Notes: generated from the letters alone by a model not told the origin. A DNA stretch of 64,000 bases from Nocardioides marmotae (GCF_013177455.1 NZ_CP053660.1:2542001-2606000), one strand, 5' to 3'; shown: positions 1 to 10,637, counted from the first letter of the stretch. Numbers and translations are program-made.

Positions 1-1459
1 GCAGGTTCAGGCGCTTGTTGATGTTGTTGCTCGGGTCGGTCCAGATCGTGTACAGCGAGGTCTCGATCGGGACCGGGATCGCGGTGACCTTGAAGCCGGA
101 CTCCTCGAGACCCGCCTCGAGCTGCTCCTGGGCGGCCTCGGTGGTCGGGGTGCCCTCGTTGTAGGCCATGGTGATCTCGAACTCGCCCGGCTCGTAGCCG
201 GCCTCGCTCAGGAGCTCCTTCGCCTTCTCGGGGTTGTACGTGAACTGCTCCCCGTCGACGTTGTACTCCTTCTTGCCCGCCATGCCCGGAGGCATGATCG
301 AGTTCGCCGGGACGCGGGTCACGCCGGGCACCTCGCCCGAGGCGAGCCAGGCGTCCTCGTAGCGGTAGGCGTAGGCGAGCGCCTTGCGGACGTTGATGTC
401 GGTGATCTTGGTGTAGTCCGGGGCCCAGAAGCTGGTGCACTGGGCGGACTGCTGGACCAGGCGGTCACCGAGCTTCTCGGTGGCGTCGGCGTAGTTCGAC
501 GACGACAGCGAGGCCGAGAGCGAGGTCTGCGACTGGGCGTTGCCGCTCAGCATGATCTGGTCGACCTGGGTCGGGTCGGCGGAGAACTTGAAGACCCACT
601 TGTCCGGGTACTGGTGGCGGGCCGGGTCGCTCTCGGGCACCCACTGGTCGTTGCGGACCAGGACGAGCTCCTCGCTCGGGCGGAAGGACTCGACCTTGTA
701 GGGGCCGGTCGAGAGCGGCTTGCGACCGTACTCCGGCGGCTCGGAGGCGTCGCCCAGCGGAGCCGGGCCCATCGCCATGAACGCGCCCCAGTAGTCCATG
801 TCCGGGAACGGCTTGGCCATCTTGATGGTGACCGTGCGCGCGTCGTTGTCGAAGGTGATCGCGTCGTAGGCGTCGGACTTCTTGGCGTCGGTGTAGGGAC
901 CCTTGTACTTGTCCGCACCGGCGAAGAAGTTCACCGAGTACTCGGTGCCCGGGCCGGAGGGGAAGGCAGCGGAGTCGAGCGAGCGCTCGATGCCGAAGGC
1001 CACCTCCTCGGCGGTGATCGGGTCGCCGGTCTCCCAGCTGGCGTCCTCGCGGATCGTGAAGGTCCACTCGGTGAAGTCGTCGTTCGGCGTGCCGAGGTCC
1101 TCGGCGAGGTCCGGCACGAGGATCATGGTGCCGTCCTCGGTGCGCTTGTACTGCGTCAGCGACCGGTGGGTCAGCGCCTGCTGGATCGAGTTGCCGGTGA
1201 CCGACCAGCCGTTGGTCGGGTCGAGGTCCTCCGGGCCCGGGTCGTCGGGGAGGTACACCGTCACGGTGCCACCCTCGCTCGCGCCCTCGATGGGCTCGGC
1301 GGGGCCCTGGAGCTCCGCGTCCTTGGCGATGTCGGTGTCCGCGTTGCGGAAGCTCTTGTCGGCACCCGGGGTGTCGTCGTCGCTTCCACCTCCGCCGCAT
1401 GCGGCGAGGGAGAGCAGCGCAGCGCAGGCGACGATCGCCAGCGGCTTGGTCCGTCTCAT
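1..1459 (-). CDS. Peptide ABC transporter substrate-binding lipoprotein (family 5), C-terminus cut by window edge
   Basis: Binds peptides outside the membrane and delivers them to a Dpp/Opp-type ABC importer. The frame begins at an ATG at 1459, with a short basic N-terminus, a hydrophobic stretch and a lipobox LAAC whose cysteine is about residue 21. A Gly- and Asp-rich linker follows. The visible 486 residues carry typical solute-binding family 5 features, including a segment reading TVYLPDDPGPEDLDPTNGWS and a long two-lobe body. No stop occurs before base 1, so the last part, probably 50-100 residues, is missing. It lies 67 bp downstream of a permease gene on the same strand, so the two are probably one operon that continues beyond the window with the other permease and the ATPases. 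The exact substrate cannot be read from sequence. Confidence 0.9.
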   Translation of the reverse strand, partial: MRRTKPLAIVACAALLSLAACGGGGSDDDTPGADKSFRNADTDIAKDAELQGPAEPIEGASEGGTVTVYLPDDPGPEDLDPTNGWSVTGNSIQQALTHRSLTQYKRTEDGTMILVPDLAEDLGTPNDDFTEWTFTIREDASWETGDPITAEEVAFGIERSLDSAAFPSGPGTEYSVNFFAGADKYKGPYTDAKKSDAYDAITFDNDARTVTIKMAKPFPDMDYWGAFMAMGPAPLGDASEPPEYGRKPLSTGPYKVESFRPSEELVLVRNDQWVPESDPARHQYPDKWVFKFSADPTQVDQIMLSGNAQSQTSLSASLSSSNYADATEKLGDRLVQQSAQCTSFWAPDYTKITDINVRKALAYAYRYEDAWLASGEVPGVTRVPANSIMPPGMAGKKEYNVDGEQFTYNPEKAKELLSEAGYEPGEFEITMAYNEGTPTTEAAQEQLEAGLEESGFKVTAIPVPIETSLYTIWTDPSNNINKRLNL

Positions 1460-1526
1460 TGTCCAGCCTTTCTTTCCAGTGGTCGCGCCCGCGAGGAGGA
1501 TCGTGGGCGGCGTGTGGGGGGCGCGG

Positions 1527-2546
1527 TCAGCGCCGGGTCTTCGGGTCCATCGCGTCGCGGATGGCGTCACCGAGCAGGTTGAGGGAGAGGACCAGCAGCA
1601 CGATGCCGAGCAGCGGCTCCCAGAGGTAGAGCGCGTACTTGTCGAACCACGGCACCGCGTCGGAGACCGTCTGGCCCCACGAGGCGCCCGAGGTGACACC
1701 GATGCCGAGGAACGCCAGGCCGGCCTCGAGGGCGACGAACGCCGGCAGCGTCAGCGAGACGCTCACGACGATGGGCGCGGCGAGGTTCGGCAGCAGCTCC
1801 TTGATCAGGATGCGGTGGGTCGGCATGCCGATCACCCGCGCGGCCTGGATGAACTCCCGCTCGCGCAGCGAGAGGACCTCACCGCGGACCAGGCGGGCCA
1901 GGCCCATCCACCCGAAGATCGCCAGGATCGCGATGAGCGACCACCGCTGGATCGTCGGGTAGTTCTCCGAGAGCGCGAACCGGTCGTTGATGATCGGCGC
2001 GATCGTCAGGGCGGCGAGCAGGAACGGCACCGTCAGGAAGAAGTCGATGACGAACGAGAGGACCTTGTCCACGATGCCGCCGAGGAAGCCGGCGAGCAGA
2101 CCCGTGACCACGCCGACGATCGAGGCCACGAGCGTCGCGCTGCCCGCGATGATCAGCGAGGTGCGCGCTCCGTAGAGCCAGTGCGCGAGGTTGTCCGCGC
2201 CCGTCTGCGGCGCGATCCCGAACGGGTGCTCGGGGTCGAAGCCGTGGTTCGGCGGGCCGACCTTCGGCAGCTGGGTGGAGAAGTCGAGGACCTGGCTGGG
2301 ACGACCCGGGTCGAGGGAGACGCCGAACATGTCGGCGATCACCCCCGCGAAGACCGCGATGAGCACGAAGAACAGCGCCACGATCCCGCAGACCACGGCG
2401 ACCTTGTCCTTCAGCAGCCGACCGAACGCGATCTGCATCGGCGACTTGCCGGCGATCGCCTTGGCTTCCTTCGACGTCGGGTCCGGGGCGGGGGGCTCCT
2501 CGCTCAGGTGTCCGAGGGTCTCGGGACCGGCCGTCTGTGCCGACAT
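1527..2546 (-). CDS. Peptide ABC transporter permease (OppC/DppC-like)
   Basis: Inner-membrane permease of a peptide importer, 339 residues. After a cytoplasmic N-terminus it has about six hydrophobic helices and the binding-protein-dependent transport signature around EFIQAARVIGMPTHRILIKE followed by LLPNLAAPIVV. An Asp-rich extracytoplasmic segment sits between the first and second helices, as in OppC rather than OppB. I placed the start at ATG 2546 because GAGGTGAGC directly precedes it; an in-frame ATG at 2630 would add 28 residues without a good ribosome site. The gene leads the visible transporter operon, with the binding-protein gene downstream. An OppB-type partner and ATPases are not in the window and may lie to the left. 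Confidence 0.92.
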   Translation of the reverse strand: MSAQTAGPETLGHLSEEPPAPDPTSKEAKAIAGKSPMQIAFGRLLKDKVAVVCGIVALFFVLIAVFAGVIADMFGVSLDPGRPSQVLDFSTQLPKVGPPNHGFDPEHPFGIAPQTGADNLAHWLYGARTSLIIAGSATLVASIVGVVTGLLAGFLGGIVDKVLSFVIDFFLTVPFLLAALTIAPIINDRFALSENYPTIQRWSLIAILAIFGWMGLARLVRGEVLSLREREFIQAARVIGMPTHRILIKELLPNLAAPIVVSVSLTLPAFVALEAGLAFLGIGVTSGASWGQTVSDAVPWFDKYALYLWEPLLGIVLLVLSLNLLGDAIRDAMDPKTRR

Positions 2547-2665
2547 GCTCACCTCAATGTGGTCCAGGGCCGGGAGAATCCCGACCCGCGCTCTGGTGCG
2601 CGCCGGGCGTGACTCTATGTGACGTGCCACGGCGTCGCGATCACTCGCGAGTAACGATCTGGTCT

Positions 2666-2684
2666 CGACCCTCGGACAGGGTCG
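2666..2684 (-). terminator. Possible terminator after aspS
   Basis: A 7-bp perfect inverted repeat (CGACCCT/AGGGTCG) with a 5-base loop lies 9 bases beyond the aspS stop. No T-run is present, which is usual in high-GC genomes, so this is a weak structural call. Confidence 0.35.
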
Positions 2685-2693
2685 TCCGGCGGT

Positions 2694-4484
2694 TCAGGCC
2701 GGGTCCGCAACATCCTTCGCCGGCTCGGCGTCGACACCGGCTTCCTTGCGCTGGGCAGGGGTGATGGGTGCGGGCGCGGCCGTGAGCGGGTCGAACCCGC
2801 CACCGGACTTCGGGAAGGCGATGACGTCGCGGATCGAGTCCGCACCGGCGAGGATCGCGCAGATGCGGTCCATGCCCACGGCGATGCCGCCGTGCGGGGG
2901 CGCGCCGTACTTGAAGGCGTCGAGGAGGAAGCCGAACTTCTCCTGCGCCTCCTCCTCGCCGATGCCCATCACCGAGAAGACGCGCTTCTGGACGTCCTCG
3001 CGGTGGATCCGGATCGACCCGCCGCCGAGCTCGCTGCCGTTGCAGACGATGTCGTAGGCGTAGGCCAGCGCCGCGCCGGGGTTCTCCTCGAGGGTGTCGA
3101 GGTACTCCGGCTTGGGGCTGGTGAAGGCGTGGTGCACCGCGGTCCAGGCGCCGGCGCCGACGGCGACGTCGCCGCTGGCGACCGCCTCGCTGGCGGGCTC
3201 GAAGAGCGGCGCGTCGACGACCCAGGTGAAGGCGAACGCCGAGGTGTCGATCAGCCCGCAGCGGCGGCCGATCTCCAGGCGCGCCGCGCCGAGGAGGGCG
3301 CGGCTGGACTTGGTGGCACCGGCGGCGAAGAAGATGCAGTCGCCCGGCTGGGCGCCGACGTGCGCGGCGAGGCCGGCCTTCTCCTCCTCGGTGAGGTTCT
3401 TGGCGACGGGGCCGCCGAGGGTGCCGTCCTCCTGGACGAGCACGTAGGCCAGCCCGCGGGCGCCGCGCTGCTTGGCCCACTCCTGCCAGGCGTCGAGCTG
3501 CTTGCGGGGCTGGCTCGCGCCGCCCGGCATGACCACCGCGCCGACGTACTCGGCCTGGAAGACGCGGAAGGGGGTGTCCTTGAAGTACTCGGTGCACTCG
3601 ACGAGCTCGTTGCCCATCCGCAGGTCGGGCTTGTCCGAGCCGTACTTGGCCATCGCCTCGGCGTAGGTCATCCGCGGGATCGGGCGCGGGATCTCGACGT
3701 CGATGAGCGCCCACATCTCGGCGAGGACGTCCTCCATCAGCGCGATGACGTCCTCCTGGTCGACGAAGGACATCTCGATGTCGAGCTGGGTGAACTCCGG
3801 CTGCCGGTCGGCGCGGAAGTCCTCGTCGCGGTAGCAGCGCGCGATCTGGTAGTAGCGCTCCATGCCGCCGACCATGAGCAGCTGCTTGAACAGCTGGGGG
3901 CTCTGCGGCAGGGCGTACCAGCTGCCCGGGTGCAGGCGCGCCGGGACGAGGAAGTCGCGGGCACCCTCGGGGGTGCTGCGGGTCAGCGTGGGGGTCTCGA
4001 TCTCGACGAAGTCGTGGCGGTCGAGCACGTCGCGCGCGGCCTTGTTGACCTTGCTGCGCAGGCGGATCGCGGCGGCCGGGCCGGAGCGGCGCAGGTCGAG
4101 GTAGCGATACTTGAGGCGGACCTCCTCCCCCACCTCCCCACTCGACGACTGAGCGTCGCTGATGGGGAACGGCAGCGGCGCGGCGGTGCTGAGCACCTCG
4201 ACCTCGGTGGCGACGACCTCGATCTCGCCGGTGGCGAGGTTGGGGTTCTCGTTGCCCTCCTTGCGCGCGGTCACCTCGCCAGTGACCTTGAGGCAGAACT
4301 CCGCGCGCAGCTGGTGGGCGACCTCCTCGTCGCGGATGACGACCTGGACGACGCCGCTGGCCTCGCGGAGGTCGATGAAGGCGACGCCCCCGTGATCGCG
4401 TCGGTTGGCCACCCACCCGGCGAGGGTGACGGTCTGGCCGACGTGCTCGGCGCGGAGGGCGCCGGCGTCATGGGTGCGGATCAC
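2694..4484 (-). CDS. aspS: Aspartyl-tRNA synthetase
   Basis: Class II aminoacyl-tRNA synthetase charging tRNA-Asp; many actinobacterial forms also act on tRNA-Asn. It has 596 residues, the bacterial length. The N-terminal OB-fold anticodon domain includes [20 protein letters not shown] near residues 18-37. The catalytic core has motif 2 around [14 protein letters not shown], a GAD insertion domain, and a C-terminal motif 3 containing [13 protein letters not shown]. The start is a GTG that overlaps the hisS stop by four bases (GTGA), so translation of the two is probably coupled. Whether the enzyme is discriminating cannot be decided here; presence or absence of asnS and gatCAB elsewhere would bear on that. 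Confidence 0.97.
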   Translation of the reverse strand: MIRTHDAGALRAEHVGQTVTLAGWVANRRDHGGVAFIDLREASGVVQVVIRDEEVAHQLRAEFCLKVTGEVTARKEGNENPNLATGEIEVVATEVEVLSTAAPLPFPISDAQSSSGEVGEEVRLKYRYLDLRRSGPAAAIRLRSKVNKAARDVLDRHDFVEIETPTLTRSTPEGARDFLVPARLHPGSWYALPQSPQLFKQLLMVGGMERYYQIARCYRDEDFRADRQPEFTQLDIEMSFVDQEDVIALMEDVLAEMWALIDVEIPRPIPRMTYAEAMAKYGSDKPDLRMGNELVECTEYFKDTPFRVFQAEYVGAVVMPGGASQPRKQLDAWQEWAKQRGARGLAYVLVQEDGTLGGPVAKNLTEEEKAGLAAHVGAQPGDCIFFAAGATKSSRALLGAARLEIGRRCGLIDTSAFAFTWVVDAPLFEPASEAVASGDVAVGAGAWTAVHHAFTSPKPEYLDTLEENPGAALAYAYDIVCNGSELGGGSIRIHREDVQKRVFSVMGIGEEEAQEKFGFLLDAFKYGAPPHGGIAVGMDRICAILAGADSIRDVIAFPKSGGGFDPLTAAPAPITPAQRKEAGVDAEPAKDVADPA

Positions 4485-5866
4485 TGCTTCTGCTCCTTGG
4501 CTGGTGGGGTGGTCGAGCCGGTGGCGACCACGACCCGGGGTCGGTGGTCGGCGGCGGGTGGGGTCCAGGTGGCCGGATCAGCGGCGACCTGCTCCCCCGT
4601 GCGGATGTCCTTGACCTGGTGGCCGTCGTCGCCGGTGAACCATACGTAGGGGATGCCGCGGCGCTCGGCGTAGCGGATCTGCTTGCCGAACTTCTGCGCG
4701 GTCGCGGCGACCTCGCAGGGCACGCCGTTCGCGCGCAGCGCGGTGGCGATGGCGTCGGACTCCTCGCGGGTGTCCTCGCCGGTCAGCGCGACGAGCACGA
4801 CCGAGGGCACCTTGCGGTCCGCGACGAGCGCGCCGCGGTTGAGCAGCGGGACCAGCACGCGGCTCACGCCGAGGGAGATCCCGACGCCGGGGTACGTCGT
4901 GCGGCCGTCGCTGGCCAGCGCGTCGTACCGGCCACCGGAGCAGATCGAGCCGAGCGACTCGCTGCCCTCCAGGCGGGTCTCGAAGACCGTGCCGGTGTAG
5001 TAGTCCAGCCCGCGCGCGATGGACAGGTCGGCCTCGATGGTGACCTGGTCGCCGGTCAGCGACGCGCAGCCGCGGAGCAGGGCGGCGAGCTCGGTCAGCC
5101 CCTCCTCCAGCAGCGGGTCCTCGACGCCGAGCGCCCGGACGCGGTCGACGAAGGAGTCGTCGGTGCTGCGGATGGTCGCCAGCTCCAGGCAGCGGTCGGC
5201 CTGCTCGGGCGAGAGGCCGGCCTCCTCGAGGAGCATGCCGCGCACCGTCTCGGCGGGCAGCTTGTCGAGCTTGTCGACCAGCCGCATCACCTCGGCGGGG
5301 TCAGGCGCGCCGAGGCCGGCGTAGAAGCCCTGGATCAGCTTGCGGTTGTTGACCTGGAGCCGGAACGGCGGCAGGCCCAGCACCGCGGGGTCGGTCAGCC
5401 GCGAGAGCGCGTCGACCATGACCCGGGTGACCTCGATGTCGTGGTGGAACGGCAGCTCGTCCTTGCCGACGATGTCGATGTCGGCCTGGGTGAACTCCCG
5501 GTAGCGGCCGTCCTGCGGGCGCTCGCCGCGCCAGGCCTTCTGCACCTGGTAGCGGCGGAAGGGGAACTCCAGCTTGCCGGCGTTCTCCAGCACGAAGCGG
5601 GCGAAGGGCACGGTCAGGTCGAAGTGCAGCCCGAGACCGGAGTCGGCGGCGGTGTCGGTCTCCTGGAGCCGCCGCAGGACGTAGACCTCCTTGGAGGTGT
5701 CGCCCTTGCGCAGCAGCTGGTCCATCGGCTCGACGGCGCGGGTCTCGATGCCGGCGAAGCCGTGCAGCTCGAAGACGGTGCGCAGCGTGTCGATGACCTG
5801 CTGCTCGACGAAGCGCTGCTCGGGCAGCAGCTCGGGGAACCCGCTGAGCGGGGTCGGCTTGGCCAT
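4481..5866 (-). CDS. hisS: Histidyl-tRNA synthetase
   Basis: Class II synthetase that charges tRNA-His in the cytoplasm. It has 461 residues, slightly longer than the usual 420-430, with a short basic C-terminal tail. Motif 2 is seen around [20 protein letters not shown]. The histidine-binding motifs are present as [13 protein letters not shown] and [11 protein letters not shown], and a C-terminal anticodon-binding domain follows. It begins with ATG just after the preceding hydrolase gene (three bases between them) and overlaps aspS by four bases. This hydrolase-hisS-aspS order is familiar in actinobacteria and suggests one transcript. Confidence 0.97.
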   Translation of the reverse strand: MAKPTPLSGFPELLPEQRFVEQQVIDTLRTVFELHGFAGIETRAVEPMDQLLRKGDTSKEVYVLRRLQETDTAADSGLGLHFDLTVPFARFVLENAGKLEFPFRRYQVQKAWRGERPQDGRYREFTQADIDIVGKDELPFHHDIEVTRVMVDALSRLTDPAVLGLPPFRLQVNNRKLIQGFYAGLGAPDPAEVMRLVDKLDKLPAETVRGMLLEEAGLSPEQADRCLELATIRSTDDSFVDRVRALGVEDPLLEEGLTELAALLRGCASLTGDQVTIEADLSIARGLDYYTGTVFETRLEGSESLGSICSGGRYDALASDGRTTYPGVGISLGVSRVLVPLLNRGALVADRKVPSVVLVALTGEDTREESDAIATALRANGVPCEVAATAQKFGKQIRYAERRGIPYVWFTGDDGHQVKDIRTGEQVAADPATWTPPAADHRPRVVVATGSTTPPAKEQKQ

Positions 5867-5869
5867 CGG

Positions 5870-6598
5870 TCACAGACCTCGCGTCACGGGGGTGGTCGGA
5901 TTCGCCGGACCGGCGGGATCGGTGTCCTGGAGGTCCAGCAGGAACGGGTTGGTCGCACGCTCACGACCGATCGAGGTCTGCTCCCCGTGGCCGGGCAGGA
6001 CGACGACGTCGTCGCGCAGCGTCAGCACCTTCTCGCGCAGGCTGCGCAGGATCGTCGGGTGGTCGCCGCCGGGCAGGTCGGTGCGGCCGATGGAGCCGGC
6101 GAAGAGCAGGTCACCGGAGAACATGACCTCGCTGACGTCCTGCTGCTCGTACGGCGACCGGAAGGTGACCGAGCCCCGCGTGTGGCCCGGGGTGTGGTCG
6201 ACGGTGAACCGCAGCCCGGCCAGCTCCAGCTCCTGGCTGTCGGCCAGCTCGCGGACGTCGTCGGGCTCGGCCCAGCTGTACTTCCCGCCGAGGAGCATCT
6301 GCGTGGTCTCACGCGACATGCCGGCCATCGGGTCGCTCAGCAGGTGGCGGTCCTCGGGGTGGATCCAGGCGGTGGCGTCGTACGTGCCGGCCACGGGCGC
6401 GACGCACCACATGTGGTCGACGTGGCCGTGGGTCACCAGGACCGCGACGGGCTTGAGCCGGTGCTCGCGGACGACCTGGGCGACCCCGTCGGCGGCGTCC
6501 TTGCCGGGGTCGATGACGACGCACTCGGCGCCCGGACCGGTGGCGGCGACGTAGCAGTTCGTCCCCCAGGGCCCAGCGGGGAATCCGGCGATCAGCAC
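5870..6598 (-). CDS. MBL-fold hydrolase (glyoxalase II-like)
   Basis: A 242-residue metallo-beta-lactamase-fold hydrolase. The metal-binding signature THGHVDH is near residues 56-62, with further ligands in HTPGHTRGS, SGDLLFAGSIGRTD and LPGHGEQT. These match the glyoxalase II-like branch, which hydrolyses thioesters such as S-lactoyl conjugates, but the true substrate is not known. A GTG start at 6598 fits the N-terminus MLIAGFPAGPWGTNCYV. The same gene precedes hisS in mycobacteria. It is transcribed away from the DUF349 gene, with about 147 bp between the two starts. Confidence 0.88.
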   Translation of the reverse strand: MLIAGFPAGPWGTNCYVAATGPGAECVVIDPGKDAADGVAQVVREHRLKPVAVLVTHGHVDHMWCVAPVAGTYDATAWIHPEDRHLLSDPMAGMSRETTQMLLGGKYSWAEPDDVRELADSQELELAGLRFTVDHTPGHTRGSVTFRSPYEQQDVSEVMFSGDLLFAGSIGRTDLPGGDHPTILRSLREKVLTLRDDVVVLPGHGEQTSIGRERATNPFLLDLQDTDPAGPANPTTPVTRGL

Positions 6599-6745
6599 CC
6601 GGTCAGGCTACCCGCGGGTCGGCGTCGCGTTTCCATCGGGATTCGGGTCCGTCCTGCGCGACGCGCGCGGGGAGGCGCCGTACCTGACTAGGATTGCCGC
6701 CTGCGTGAGCGAGCCGCCCGCGACCATCGATGCGAGGGACCAGCA

Positions 6746-7975
6746 GTGACGAGCCATGAGTGGGGCCGTGTCGACGACGACGGCACCGTCTACGTCCGGA
6801 CCGCAGACGGGGAGCGCCCCGTCGGTCAGTACCCCGAGGGGACCCCCGAGGAGGCGCTGTCCTTCTTCACCGAGCGGTACGCCGCGCTCGCCTTCGAGGT
6901 CGAGCTGCTCGAGCAGCGGGTGCGCTCCGGCGTGCTCTCCCCCGAGGAGGCCGCCGAGTCGGTGAAGACCGTCCGCGCCCAGGTGACCGACGCCAACGCC
7001 GTCGGCGACCTCGCGGCGCTCGGCGCCCGTCTCGACGCGCTGGGCCCGGTGATCGCGACCCAGCGCGAAGCGCGCCGCGCCGAGAAGGCCGTGAAGTCGG
7101 CCGAGGCGAAGGCCGCGAAGGAGAAGCTGGTCGGCGAGGCCGAGAAGCTGGCCCAGGGCTCGGACTGGCGCCACGGCGCCAACCGGCTGCGGGACCTGCT
7201 GGAGGAGTGGAAGGCGCTGCCACGCATCGACCGCGCCTCCGACGACGCGCTGTGGCGACGGTTCTCCTCGGCGCGCACGGCGTACACCCGGCGCCGCAAG
7301 GCGCACTTCGCGGAGCAGAACGAGAAGCGCGACGCCGCTCGGGTCGTCAAGGAGCGCCTGGTCGTGGAGGCGGAGAAGATCGCCGGCTCGACCGAGTGGG
7401 GCCCCACCGCGGGCCGCTACCGCGACCTGATGCGCGACTGGAAGGCCGCCGGGCCCGCACCCAAGGACGTCGACGACGCCCTCTGGAAGCGGTTCCGCGC
7501 CGCGCAGGACACCTTCTTCGGGGCCCGGGACGCCGCGGCCGCCGAGCAGGACCAGGAGTTCGCCGCGAACGCCGAGGTCAAGGAGCAGCTGCTCGTCGAG
7601 GCCGAGGCGCTGCTGCCGGTCGAGGACGTGGAGGCCGCCAAGCGCGCCTTCCGCGACCTCGCCGAGCGCTGGGACGCCGCCGGCAAGGTCCCGCGCGACC
7701 GGATGAAGGAGCTCGAGGGCCGCATCCGCAAGGTCGAGCAGGCCATCCGCGCCGTCGAGGACGAGCAGTGGAAGCGCTCGGACCCCGAGAAGTCCGCCCG
7801 CGCCGGTGACCTGGTCCAGAAGCTCGAGACCGCCATCGCCACCGTCCAGGCCGAGCTCGACCAGGCCCGCACCGCCGGCAACGAGAAGAAGGTCCGGGAG
7901 CTGGAGGAGAACCTCGCCTCGCGCCAGGCGTTCCTCGAGATGGCCCGGAAGGCCTCCGCGGACTTCTCCGGTTGA
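6746..7975 (+). CDS. DUF349 domain-containing coiled-coil protein
   Basis: A 409-residue cytoplasmic protein built of tandem DUF349 repeats. Each repeat has a W-R-x-(G/D)-R-x-LxxxWK pattern, as in TEWGPTAGRYRDLMRDWKAA and the segment beginning SDWRHGANRLRDLLEEWKAL. The C-terminus is a Glu/Lys-rich coiled coil. The family is widespread in actinobacteria; the biochemical role is not established and I do not assign one. The GTG start at 6746 follows GCGAGGGAC. It is divergent from the hydrolase-hisS-aspS set and convergent with rel, and ends exactly at a strong terminator hairpin. Confidence 0.85.
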   Translation: MTSHEWGRVDDDGTVYVRTADGERPVGQYPEGTPEEALSFFTERYAALAFEVELLEQRVRSGVLSPEEAAESVKTVRAQVTDANAVGDLAALGARLDALGPVIATQREARRAEKAVKSAEAKAAKEKLVGEAEKLAQGSDWRHGANRLRDLLEEWKALPRIDRASDDALWRRFSSARTAYTRRRKAHFAEQNEKRDAARVVKERLVVEAEKIAGSTEWGPTAGRYRDLMRDWKAAGPAPKDVDDALWKRFRAAQDTFFGARDAAAAEQDQEFAANAEVKEQLLVEAEALLPVEDVEAAKRAFRDLAERWDAAGKVPRDRMKELEGRIRKVEQAIRAVEDEQWKRSDPEKSARAGDLVQKLETAIATVQAELDQARTAGNEKKVRELEENLASRQAFLEMARKASADFSG

Positions 7976-8010
7976 GGACGGCCGGGCGAGGGACGAGCCC
8001 GGCCGTCCTC
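7974..8010 (+). terminator. Strong terminator hairpin after the DUF349 gene
   Basis: A perfect 14-bp stem (GAGGACGGCCGGGC with its complement) and a 9-base loop begins inside the stop codon of the DUF349 gene. The energy must be high given its GC content, so a factor-independent terminator is likely although no T-run follows. Confidence 0.75.
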
Positions 8011-8024
8011 GAGGAGGAGGTCGA

Positions 8025-8075
8025 GCAAGCCCCGCGACCGGGCTTGCGAGGTCGCGACGGGCGTGTCGAGACCCG
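8025..8075. repeat. Intergenic REP-like palindrome
   Basis: An 8-bp inverted repeat GCAAGCCC/GGGCTTGC at 8025-8032 and 8040-8047 is followed by GCGTGTCGAGACCC. On the other strand this reads GGTCTCGACACGC, the usual start of intergenic repeats that I know from Nocardioides genomes. It lies just before a second, tandem element. Confidence 0.5.
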
Positions 8076-8129
8076 GTGAGACGAGGCAGGGCGGCGACCG
8101 TCGTGGTCGCCGCCCTGCGTCACTTCCGG

Positions 8130-8249
8130 GGTTTCGACACGCTCGCTGGCGCTCGCTGCTCAACCAGCGGCGGACGCTGGCGCTCGCTGCTCAACCAGCG
8201 GTGGACGCTGGCGCTCGCTGCTCAACCAGCGGTGGCGCTGGCGCTCGGT
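8130..8249. repeat. Three tandem 31-bp REP-like units between the DUF349 gene and rel
   Basis: A unit beginning CGCTGGCGCTCGCTGCTCAA and ending CCAGCGG starts at 8144, 8175 and 8206, with a degenerate fourth start near 8234. Each unit can fold, because CGCTGG at one end pairs with CCAGCG at the other. The array opens with GGTTTCGACACGCTCGCTGG, the signature of a dispersed REP element. It fills the space between two convergent genes and may also act as a terminator. Confidence 0.75.
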
Positions 8250-8254
8250 GGTGG

Positions 8255-10609
8255 TCAGGAGGTGACGCGGTAGGCGTCGAAGACGCCGGGGACCCCGCGG
8301 ACCGCATTGAGGACCTGGTCGAGGTGCTTGGCCTCGGCCATCTCGAAGGTGAACCGGCTCTTCGCGACGCGATCGCGGGTGGTGGAGAGGTTCGCGCTGA
8401 GGATGTTCACGTGCTCATCGGAGAGCGCCATGGTGATGTCGGAGAGCAGGCGGGCCCGGTCGAGCGCCTCGACCTGGATGTTGACCAGGAACGTCGAGGT
8501 TCCGGTGGGGGCCCACTCGACGTCGAGCAGCTTCTCGGGCTGGGACTTCAGCGCGGCGGCGTTCGTGCAGTCGTGGCGGTGGACCGAGACTCCCCCGCCC
8601 TTGGTGACGAAGCCGAGGATGTCGTCGGGCGGCACGGGCGTGCAGCACTTGGCGAGCTTGACCCAGACGTCGGGCGCGCCCTTGACGATGACGCCGGAGT
8701 CGCCGCCTCCGGGCGAGACCTTCGACCGGCCGCGCCGGCCGGTGATCGTGACCGCCTCGGCGAGGTCCTCCTGCGCGGCGTCCTGCCCGCCGTGCTCCTC
8801 GATGACCCGCCGGACGACCGCCTGCGCGGACAGGTTGCCCTCGCCGACGGCGGCGTAGAGCGCGGAGACGTCGGCGATGGAGAAGTGCCGGGCGGCGAGG
8901 GTCAGCGACTCGTGGGACATCAGCCGCTTGAGGGGCAGCCCCTCCTTGCGCATGAGCTTGGCGATCTGCTCCTTGCCCTGCTCGATGGCCTCCTCGCGGC
9001 GCTCCTTGGAGAACCACTGGCGGATCTTGGAGCGGGCCCGCGGCGACTTCACGAAGGTCAGCCAGTCGCGCGAGGGGCCGGCGTTCTCGGACTTGGAGGT
9101 GAAGACCTCGACCACGTCGCCGTTCTCGAGCGTGGACTCCAGCGGCACGAGCCGCCCGTTGACGCGCGCGCCGATCGTGTGGTGCCCGACCTCGGTGTGC
9201 ACGGCGTAGGCGAAGTCGACCGGGGTCGAGCCCGCCGGGAGCGCGATGACGTCGCCGCGCGGGGTGAAGACGTAGGTCTCGGCCCGGTTGATCTCGAAGC
9301 GGAGGGACTCCAGGAACTCCCCCGGGTCCTCGACCTCGCTCTGCCAGTCCAGCAGCTGCCGGACCCAGGTCATGTCGTCGCCGTCGGCCTGCCGGTCGGT
9401 GTCGAGGCCGGCCCGGCCGTCCTCCTTGTACTTCCAGTGCGCAGCGACGCCGTACTCGGCGCGGCGGTGCATCGCGAAGGTCCGGATCTGCACCTCGACC
9501 GGCTTGCCCGAAGGGCCGATCACCGTCGTGTGCAGCGACTGGTACATGTTGAACTTCGGCATCGCGACGTAGTCCTTGAACCGGCCCAGGACAGGGTTCC
9601 AGCGCGAGTGCAGGACGCCGAGGACGGAGTAGCAGTCGCGGTCCTCCTCGACGAGGATGCGGATGCCGACCAGGTCGTAGATGTCGGAGAACTCCCGGCC
9701 GCCGACGATCATCTTCTGGTAGATCGAGTAGTAGTGCTTCGGCCGACCCGTGACGGTGGCCTTGACCTTCGCCTCGCGCAGGTCGTTCTCGACCTGGCTG
9801 ATCACCTCGGCGAGGAACTGGTCGCGCGAGGGCGCCCGCTCCGCGACCATCCGCACGATCTCGTCATAGATCTTCGGGTGGAGCGTGGCGAACGCGAGGT
9901 CCTCCAGCTCCCACTTGAGGGTGTTCATGCCCAGGCGGTGGGCCAGCGGGGCGTAGATGTCGAGGGTCTCGCGGGCCTTGCGCTCCTGGGTCTCCTGCTT
10001 GACGTAGCGCAGGGTCCGCATGTTGTGGAGGCGGTCGGCGAGCTTGATCACGAGGACGCGGATGTCGCGCGACATCGCCACGATCATCTTGCGGATCGTC
10101 TCGGCCTCGGCGGTGTCGCCGTAGACCACCTTGTCGAGCTTGGTGACGCCGTCGACGAGCTGGGCCACCTCGTCGCCGAAGTCCGCGCGCAGCGCCTCGA
10201 GGGTGTACGGCGTGTCCTCGACCGTGTCGTGCAGGAGCGCGGCGACCAGCGTCGGCTCGGTCATCCCGATGCCGGCGAGGATGGTGGTGACCGCGAGCGG
10301 GTGGGTGATGTAGGGGTCGCCGCTCTTGCGCATCTGCGTGCCGTGCATCTTCGCGGCCACGTCGTAGGCGCGCTCGAGGAGGGCGAGGTCGGCCTTCGGG
10401 TGGTTCGCACGCACGGCGCGGAACAGCGGCTCGAGGACCGGGTTGGTCGGCTGGCTGCGGGTGCCCATCCGCGCGAGGCGGGCCCGCATCCCGCGGGTGC
10501 TGGGCGTCGAGGAGGACGACCCGGCGCCGTCGTGGGGGGCCGGCCGCGGCACCCGCGGCTTGGCGGGCGGGCGCCCGCCGCTCGGGGCGGGGGCGCGGTC
10601 CTCGGTCAC
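8255..10609 (-). CDS. rel: Bifunctional (p)ppGpp synthetase/hydrolase
   Basis: Makes and degrades (p)ppGpp, the stringent-response alarmone, in the cytoplasm. It has 784 residues including a roughly 45-residue Ser/Pro-rich N-terminal extension. The HD hydrolase domain has [13 protein letters not shown] near residues 125-137, so hydrolysis should be active. The synthetase domain includes [15 protein letters not shown] and [19 protein letters not shown] domain and a C-terminal zinc-finger/ACT region ([18 protein letters not shown]) follow. The start is GTG 10609, and the gene lies 28 bp from apt. The apt-rel pairing is conserved in actinobacteria and links purine salvage to nucleotide signalling. 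Confidence 0.97.
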   Translation of the reverse strand: MTEDRAPAPSGGRPPAKPRVPRPAPHDGAGSSSSTPSTRGMRARLARMGTRSQPTNPVLEPLFRAVRANHPKADLALLERAYDVAAKMHGTQMRKSGDPYITHPLAVTTILAGIGMTEPTLVAALLHDTVEDTPYTLEALRADFGDEVAQLVDGVTKLDKVVYGDTAEAETIRKMIVAMSRDIRVLVIKLADRLHNMRTLRYVKQETQERKARETLDIYAPLAHRLGMNTLKWELEDLAFATLHPKIYDEIVRMVAERAPSRDQFLAEVISQVENDLREAKVKATVTGRPKHYYSIYQKMIVGGREFSDIYDLVGIRILVEEDRDCYSVLGVLHSRWNPVLGRFKDYVAMPKFNMYQSLHTTVIGPSGKPVEVQIRTFAMHRRAEYGVAAHWKYKEDGRAGLDTDRQADGDDMTWVRQLLDWQSEVEDPGEFLESLRFEINRAETYVFTPRGDVIALPAGSTPVDFAYAVHTEVGHHTIGARVNGRLVPLESTLENGDVVEVFTSKSENAGPSRDWLTFVKSPRARSKIRQWFSKERREEAIEQGKEQIAKLMRKEGLPLKRLMSHESLTLAARHFSIADVSALYAAVGEGNLSAQAVVRRVIEEHGGQDAAQEDLAEAVTITGRRGRSKVSPGGGDSGVIVKGAPDVWVKLAKCCTPVPPDDILGFVTKGGGVSVHRHDCTNAAALKSQPEKLLDVEWAPTGTSTFLVNIQVEALDRARLLSDITMALSDEHVNILSANLSTTRDRVAKSRFTFEMAEAKHLDQVLNAVRGVPGVFDAYRVTS

Positions 10610-10637
10610 GTACGCAGTCTAGGCCGTCGCGGCACGG

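Noticed and set aside
8144..8237. A short CRISPR array
   Set aside because: The units are directly tandem with no unique spacers, are internally palindromic in the REP manner, and no cas genes are near.
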